NCBI GenBank assembly: GCA_029448655.1
Contig: JACCLO010000011.1
Span: forward strand, 2,356,001-2,420,000
Source: Wolfiporia cocos
Lineage: Eukaryota; Basidiomycota; Agaricomycetes; Polyporales; Phaeolaceae
DNA length: 64,000 bases
Reading direction: 5' to 3'
The translations under genes were made by a program, and so were the position numbers. A model generated the notes under the pieces. The model made no database searches. It worked only from the letters and a program-made list of their open reading frames with translations, and had not been told where the DNA came from. Below, piece by piece: positions 57,131 through 64,000 of the stretch (position 1 is the first letter of the stretch; the number at the start of each line of letters is the position of its first letter).

Positions 57131-58191
57131 GGGTCGCAGTCCCTCAATGAAAGGCAAATTGAGCCCGGGTTGCTTGCACCTCGTACGCTACTGGTAGATG
57201 CGATCTTGAAAGCTGGAAGGGAAGGGACGCGGGTGGGATGCTGAGGTAAAGGCTTGACTACAATTAGAGTCTGTGGCCCGTCATTGCGTGCTCCCTGCCT
57301 GAACAAGGCATACTGGTTTGAATATGGTTGATCAAGCACTAGTATGAGATCTGGATGGGTTTTGGCTTGACGACTGGGTCTGTATTGGTCAGGTAGCTAA
57401 CGGGCGCCCGATCTCTTGAGTGGCCACAAATAGGGGCGTGGGGATGGACCGAGATCTGATCTCGGGCCGATTGGACATCAGTGGCACATAGAGATCTGTT
57501 TTGCAGTGACGCGGATCCATGAATAAGTGAAGCATACACAAAGCATCGGCTGTGGTCAAGATACTTACAGATATTATAATGTCGCATATCATCCAGCCCG
57601 CCTACGGTGCTTCAGTCGGCTAGTCGAGATGATCGGAGATTGCCGCAGGTCTGAAGCTTCTACGAAGCACCGTTTCCCGGGAGCACATTATCGCGTAAAA
57701 TAATGTCTACCTATTTGATTTTTCATGACAGGAGGTACTTACGAATCTTTACTCTGTCAACCGATTTCTCGCGATACAGTGACGTGCCTTACACGAATGT
57801 AACCTACGGGCCAACGGGAGGCAAATGATTCTGCGTCAAAGGTCCGGCAAGCCGCTCTGGCAAGCCATACAAATATGCGCACCATGTATTCTACTTTTGT
57901 CGAGCATTACAAAATAGGTCTGCTAGGTAGTTACGATGGCGGTAGCCGTAGATACGTAAAGCGGCGTAAGTGTACTCGTAAACAAGGCATCTCTACACAA
58001 GGACGAGGACATGATGTGACGATGTCAAAAGCTCATGTGATGAATCAGTAACGAACACCAAGGCCACGTCATAAAATTTAAAACCTGTGCCCAAGACCAG
58101 AGTCATATCAGTGAGGGTATTGGACGCATCACGGGCAATAGTTCACTCACGTCAATCTGAGCAAGATGGACATCAGCCAAGGGGAGAATAG
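57131..58191. other. Intergenic, with a possible upstream exon of RIF1
   Basis: 57339-57160 (minus) is open in another frame (NQYALFRQGARNDGPQTLIV, FKIASTSSVRGASNP) and may be the true 5' coding part of the Rif1-like gene. The remainder to 58191 shows no gene. Confidence 0.4.
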
Positions 58192-61144
58192 CTAGTCACT
58201 GTTGTAAATGAAGGCCTCGCTCTTGATGCGGGTCTTCCGCCTCTGCAGTTTGTGGGACGAACCCTGATCTTCGTCATCTTCCGCGTTGCTGTTCATGCGC
58301 TTCTGACTAGATTTCGGTTTGACTGCAGCATTCGGGTGTATCGGTACCTCAGAGGAACTCGAAAGTTCATCCCATAGTTTAGCTTCGTATATTGTATCTG
58401 CCTCTCGGTCTCTCTTGTCGAGACTCTCATCATCGAGGATCTCGTCTAGAACGGCTGCATCGTCCATTTCATCAGCTATCAGATCATCCTCCATGGCATC
58501 CACGGTTGGAGGTACCGGCCAAAGCCCACGAGAGAGCGCGATATTAGGAGCTAATAACTCGTTCTTCGTTGTTGCATCTGATTGTGCAAGGCGGACTACT
58601 GGAGAGAAGATAGTGCGGTATACGGGTAAGTCGGGCAATTGGTTGAACCCGGCTGCTTCCATGTCGTCGTCGATATCTATCTGCTGATCTTCGACATCGC
58701 TCGCTCGTCCATGGGCGCCCGCAGAAGTTGCGTTTTTCCCTCCATCCTCCTCATCCGATTCTGACTGATCTAAGGGACTGGCATCTTCCGAGTCTGGTGC
58801 GGTGGAGGAGTGGCTTTCATGAGCCGAATGGCGCATGCGCTTGCGGGGAGGTCCAATTGACTCAGAACTATGATCGTCGGCATCGCCTTCCGTATCCTCG
58901 CCTTCGTTCTGGTTAATTTCCAGCCAACCGAGCAGATTCTCAAAATGAGCTTCAAGGCTGGGTTCATGGCAGCCCAGCAGTGCCATGGCGTATGCGACGT
59001 CTGCAGTTGTGATCTGTAGCGCTAAGTCGATCAGAGATATCCCAGACATAATTTCATGAACGACGAACCTGAGCACCAACAGGTTCCGGCCGCCAAATCC
59101 TTTTCGCCCAACGAGCTCGTTCACGCAACACGAGGATCACGTGTACAAGCTGGGTGGTGAAACGAATAGCATGTGCATGCAACAGCCTGATGACCTCCGC
59201 AGAAATTTGGGATCCGATATCTGAGGATTCCTCATGCAGATCGCTGTACAGTCTGGAAACCAGCGAAATGAGTATCCTTGAACAGAGCGTAACGGTTCTG
59301 CGCCGTACAGGGAACATAATTGTTTAGAACAATACATACCGCATCAACTTAGCGAGTCCTCCCGGATCGATCAAAGCGAACCCTTCGTCGTGAATCTGCT
59401 CGCTATCGAGGCCCCTTTCATAGTATTCGTTCAACATCCTGTTACGACGGCGCGCTACCGAATCTCGCCAGACGTCATCAGGTACTACTTGTCTAACAGG
59501 CTGGGTTCCTTCCTGCTTGAACGCTCGGTCACTAGTAGAGGCTTCTTGATCGGCATCCACCTCTCGTGACTGCATTCTTTCAGTAGGAGCCGTCTCCATT
59601 GAATTTTGCGCCCCAAGATGTCCCTCGTTGGGCGAGGTTTTCGGAATAGCGACTGGTCCCTTTTTCAACCTCTCCGCCGTCATGATGGCAGCTAGACCCT
59701 TCTCCTCCGCCCTTCTTTTCCGCATGTACAGCCGCTTCTGCAGGCGACGTCGTTCTTTCGCGTCCATGTGCTCATGGGGGAGGCCAGAGTCGTCTTGCTT
59801 ACGTTGGAACCTGCGTGGACCCACAGGAGCTTCGAGTAACTGCATCATCTCGTCGAAAGGAACACCCTTCGCCTGTGCCCTCTTCCTCCGCATGTAAAGT
59901 CGGGTCGCCAGACGATGCTGCTCCTTTTGGAGCGAAGGGAAGGAGGTGGAGATCTCATTATCTTCATCTGCCAAAGCCTGTACAGATTGAGGGGTTGTCG
60001 CGGGTAACGGGATCGGCTGGAATGGCGGCGAGGAGGGTTGAAATTGTGAATATGGTTCTGTGAGAGGTAGTGATGACAGAGGTTGTGAGGATGCGACTAC
60101 ACTTTCGTGTCCGCCATTCGTAACGCCGGATGACGATGCCACAGTCGCCGACGCACCCGGATGAGAGATCACTCGGAGCACGGGATCGAGCCACTCCTCG
60201 TCAATGTGTGAATTAGGACCACCGCCCACAGCTTGGCGATCTGCCGATGGATTGCTCACTGGTGTTGAAATTCCCTGACCTGGAACAACTGCATCCTCGT
60301 CCCCTCTCTCAGTCGATCCATCAGAAGGGCCAGCATCCGATTGCGCTGCATAGCCTACGAATTCGTCAGTACCACGAACTTCCTGAGCGGAAGGTGCAAC
60401 AGGAGACATCTCGCGTTCATTACGAGCTGCTTCCATGCCGCCTGCATTCTCCGGGTGCTCCTCTTGTTCCTCGTGGTACTTGAGTACCTGAGCCACTAAC
60501 TTGAGCGTGCGCGTGTCAAGTTCTCGCAAGCCATCTTCAGCCTCCCACTCTTCCTTCCTCTCCCGTAACCAGCTACGAAACTCCTTCCTCATCTCTACCC
60601 TTGCACGCCAGTCCCGTGGACCTGTAGCGTGCGGGCTGGTTTCAGGTTGTGCTCTGAGAGACGCCTTTTTCAACCGCACTTCTTCCTCATGGGCGTGTTC
60701 AAGCAGCATTGCGTCGATTTGTGGCTCGGCCTCGATGATCGATAGCGCCTTCTGCTCCTCAAACTCGATCCATTTATCCGATACCTCGATGGCAGCAGGA
60801 AAGTCTCGTCTGCTCATGGGAGCAGTAGTGCGCGCGCCCTCTTCAAGCATGTCGAGATATATGCAGACGTCCGCGACAGTCTTGGTCTTCACTTCTTCAG
60901 CGATCAAGTCGGGCCTGAGACGCGAGTGAATAGACAACGCGTGGAAGAATGCGGCCTTCTCTACGCTAGTCCAGTACGCGTATGGAGCGAAGTAGGACGG
61001 AGGAAGCGGACGATGTCCATCGTTGCCAGCGAGAACCGAGCGTGTATGTTCGATATGGTCATTGATGTGCGCGAGGTATGGGTCCTGGGAAGGGTTGACA
61101 CGATCTCCCTGGTTTGTTTCCAAGTCCAACACAGAACCTGCCAT
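58192..61144 (-). CDS. RRN5: SANT-domain protein, Rrn5-like RNA polymerase I factor
   Basis: Three exons (59340-61144, 59077-59276, 58192-59021), 944 aa. The N-terminus has a SANT/Myb-type segment PYAYWTSVEKAAFFHALSIH followed by SRLRPDLIAEEVKTKTVADV and CIYLDMLEEGA, which is the pattern of Rrn5, a subunit of the upstream activation factor that starts rRNA gene transcription. Middle: basic/acidic helices (EMRKEFRSWLRERKEEWEAE), a long disordered part, then two copies of a basic motif (RLATRLYMRRKRAQAKG and RRLQKRLYMRKRRAEEKG). The third part reads ARWAKRIWRPEPVALQITTA then DVAYAMALLGCHEPSLEAHF, followed by acidic tracts and a bipartite basic tail. Start at MAGSVLDLE. Larger than yeast Rrn5, so identity is by domain pattern. 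Confidence 0.7.
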
Positions 61145-64000
61145 GAATTGCAAGTGTATTGAATCTCTAAGAAGTATGGCGTGAGCCAGAATGCATTAGC
61201 GAGAAGCTGGACCAGACACTAGTGTCAGTGTTCCATTGTGTGTTGTGCGTGGCCGAGGCTGTATACATGTCAGCCTCAGTAATGGACGACACAATTCAGG
61301 TCACGGAGGAAACCTTGTGGCCAGAGGTCCTCCAAAGAAGCAACGCCTTGGCGGAACTTCGACTACTGTACCTACATTCTCGGTTTTCCTTCAAGTCCTT
61401 AGCAATGAACAGTATTCTCCGCGATGTCCGAGTGGTTCCAAGTATAGCCCGCGATGTGGCGAGTGTGAATAGAATATTTAGCCGAGAAACCGGGTGGAGA
61501 AAGCTATCAGTACAGCTCAGAGCGGGCCGACTGATTGCCTCGCCGACTTCCCACGGCTAGCCTCGGTCACGAGCGTGTGACCGCCGCGGCGCGTCTATAG
61601 CCTACACCGAAATGATATCCTATCTCTCCAGCATTCTGCACTTTTGGTGAGTTCATTCCATTACATCGCAAGTACTTACATTTCAGATCGCGTTTCCTTG
61701 TGGCAAAAATGCTCGGCTAGATTTTACTAGACGATTAGATGAGGGAGCGACGAACGCTGGCTTGCCTAGCAAACCATACACTAAGCAGCGGCGACTGTAC
61801 TGCTGGGGACTATGGACAGCAAGCCTCTTCGCGGCATCAGCATGGGATACACACTATGTCATCGCATGCGGATATCCGCGCCCGAGTTGGTTATTCGATG
61901 TTCCTTTCCGTCAAGTAGCCTCCGATCGTAGAGGTCTCTAGCCGCGCAGGACATCTTCCTGCTGAACAGCGCGTGCGGATCAATCCTGTATGGCTACTGT
62001 CCGCGAGTGAATGTCCACCAGCAAGTTTGTCTCCCGGGTGTTTTACAGGGCTTAATGGACGTCGACGCAAGGTAGCCGCCATTTTTGTCCCGCCAGTTCA
62101 TGCTCGCGCGCTCTGGGATCTGTAGTGAAACGGACGTGCACATACCGTGGAACCCGCGACCGCAAGGCGTTCTTCGTATGCATGGTGTCATACTGCTGTG
62201 GGAGCCAGGTAGTCATGAACGGCGCCGGACTGAGGCCTGGCCCTTCAGTGCAATACTTCGTGGCGCACTGGCTTCTCGAGTCGATGGCGCGTATAATAAG
62301 ATCAGTCAACGTTTCAACCCTCGTATGGTGTGTTCGTCGACTTATGGTGATCTGTATATATGAGTAGCTTCTCGATGCAGGCACAGCCTCTAAAGAACAA
62401 AGTAGGTCTGTTCTGCTGAATTGGGTCCTTCTCAATTGACTAATGTGGCGTCTGTCTGATTAGACTACCAGATGGTTGTGCAGCTGACAAGTAAATTTCT
62501 GGTAACTTGCTAGTGCGGGTGCGTTGTACATCGGACGGTTCCATGTATGTATGCTATGTCTACAGAATGGAATGTGTGCCAGCATGCGCCATCCTCGCAT
62601 CGCTTGCATAAGGAATGCCGCACATGGGAAGGATCGTCTAGCCTCCATTCTATTGTCATCCCGGAGGCCATCACCACCCCAGAGCCGCAAGTGTGGCATC
62701 TTTCAAGCGCGCTTTAGTGCGGTACGGAGTGGAGCTGGTGAGTCCCCCAAACTCCGAAAGACGGGATGATTGCCCAGTTTGTGGACGAACGCACCGACAA
62801 AGGTCGGACCTGCATATTGTTCACGCGACCAAAAGCTTGTCCTTCGCTCCCATGCATCGTCGCGTTGTCGTCATGCGAGGTGTCACCCGATGCTGTGCAT
62901 CCCCCCCGCTTGCGACGACATTGCACGTGTACATCTGGACGACGGCGAATAACCCACGTTCATCGCGTACTGAGTGTAAAACGCGTTGGCAACAATATCG
63001 GATACCTACGAATGCAGGCTTCCGGAGCGTGTTCAGTGTCGTCTTTCGCGTTGGTCTGTCAAGTAATGGCCTATGAAGCGCCAGCCACGTAGCGCCTTCT
63101 GCCAATTTGATATTGCGCGCTGCCGACACACACGATCGCAGCTTATCGAATCCCGTACAACATGTTTCTTCGCAGTCTGCGTCAGGTGAGCGTGTCAATA
63201 GACTTGGTACACTTTCCGATCAACGTATAGCGACGTATAGGAAGTGCAGGTGCCCACAGCGCAAGCGCCCTAAGTCAATTTGTTACCCCTGCCAACACTT
63301 TCGCTTACACGGTGAACGATCGGAGAGTCAAGTTGAGTTTGGCGAGGAAGCGAATGTCTGGTGTGCTCCCGTTCTAGCTCCATCGGTGTCGCGCTGCCCT
63401 ACGTGTGATACGCATGTTCAACGACGCGCTTTCATAAACGCTCCCGGTGTCCCGCGCTCCGTAAGGAAGACATCAGCCAAGGAAGAAATTTGTCCGTGTG
63501 AGTCACTGTGTGGATGCACAGCGGAAATGGCGTGTAACTTTCACCGAGATTGGCCGCGCAGTACGTCCCTGTCCCGCGCAGTTCTGCCCGCACATGAAAC
63601 GTCCGATGATATTCTACCAGAGATAACCTGACTACCCGTAGTGTCGGAACTGTCGGTGTTAGGCTGAACGTTGGCGCAATTGGGAGCTGATACGGCGCGG
63701 ATGAGGCAAACGTTGAGTATCTCAGCCGAAGGATGCCGCGGAGCTTGTCCCGGCGCGCGTGCCGGAAATTGCCATATATACTCAGGCCCGCGAAGCTTTA
63801 TGTTATTTGTCGCTTGCCACAGGCTGCGTGCCAAACGTTCCTTCATAAAACATAAGTACCGCATTCTCGAGGCTTTCTATGCTGCCTCTTGACCTCCATA
63901 TCGTCGCCCGCGCCCGCGCCGATAACCACTAGTCGCGAGGACACACGCAGTCAGCCGACGTAGGTGGCTCCGCCCAGATACTACTCTTTAGATCTCGCTA
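61145..64000. other. Right edge, no gene recognised
   Basis: The first few hundred bases hold the promoter of the Rrn5-like gene. Open frames (61222-61560 plus, 62052-62435 minus, 63107-63631 plus) are short, overlap others, and lack recognisable domains, start context or consistent splice sites. A Cys-rich stretch in 63107-63631 (RCPTCDTHVQRR, CPCESLCGCTAEMACNF) is the only oddity. Confidence 0.45.

Noticed and set aside
61222..61560. Plus-strand open frame of 112 codons downstream of the Rrn5-like promoter
   Set aside because: No recognisable motif, no splice logic, and close to another gene's 5' end; kept as intergenic.
1..64000. Search for mobile elements, secondary-metabolite cluster, mating-type genes or CRISPR
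   Set aside because: No transposase, reverse transcriptase, terminal repeats with target duplications, polyketide or peptide synthetase, homeodomain or pheromone genes, or regularly spaced repeats could be supported.

Overview
The window is a stretch of fungal nuclear chromosome, almost certainly from an agaricomycete (mushroom-forming basidiomycete). Evidence: densely packed genes on both strands, interrupted by very many short introns (mostly 47-65 nt, GTRNGT donors, CTNAN-like branch sites, YAG acceptors), and a gene set (Ypk1/Gad8 kinase, Rif1, Msh5, Nca2, a Cfs1-like methyltransferase, a large F-box protein) typical of these fungi. I worked out gene models by hand, requiring reading frame and family sequence to stay continuous across every intron. 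There is no prokaryotic feature, CRISPR array, rRNA or convincing tRNA.

Layout. 0-5 kb: a small secreted protein gene, a 2.9-kb repeat-bearing gap, then the NuA4 subunit Eaf6 (+). 5-13.3 kb: three genes all on the minus strand: exosome subunit Rrp40, an ER VAP/Scs2 protein, and a 24-exon full-length ABCB (P-glycoprotein type) transporter. 13.3-16.6 kb is gene-poor. 16.6-22.5 kb: Ypk1/Gad8-type AGC kinase (+) converging on a G-patch protein (-), then an F-box protein (-). 23.4-30.9 kb: a PQ-loop membrane transporter (-) sharing a 340-bp divergent promoter with prohibitin-2 (+), followed by the meiotic MutS homologue Msh5 (+). 31.8-40 kb: an unrecognised nuclear-type protein (+), a cyclopropane-fatty-acid-synthase-like methyltransferase (-), and Nca2 (+). 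40.9-45.5 kb: a 14-TM-type MFS transporter and an SH3-like protein (+). 45.5-49.2 kb is a decayed region with related pseudogene fragments. 49.2-52 kb: a novel 94-aa two-exon gene and the mitochondrial phosphate carrier (+). 52-61 kb: two large minus-strand genes, Rif1 and an Rrn5-like Pol I factor. 61-64 kb: nothing convincing.

No gene cluster or mobile system ties the genes together; they are mostly conserved housekeeping genes of chromatin (Eaf6, Rif1), RNA processing (Rrp40, G-patch), Pol I transcription (Rrn5-like), mitochondria (Phb2, Nca2, phosphate carrier), membranes (VAP, Cfs1-like, PQ-loop, ABC, MFS) and signalling (Ypk1). The most unusual signals are at the splicing level: a predicted exon of exactly ONE nucleotide in the Cfs1-like gene, GC-AG introns required in three separate genes, and 16- and 23-nt exons in the phosphate carrier. 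The best 'unknown biology' candidates are the small novel gene at 49.3 kb and a pair of related decayed membrane-protein-like genes at 47-48.8 kb.
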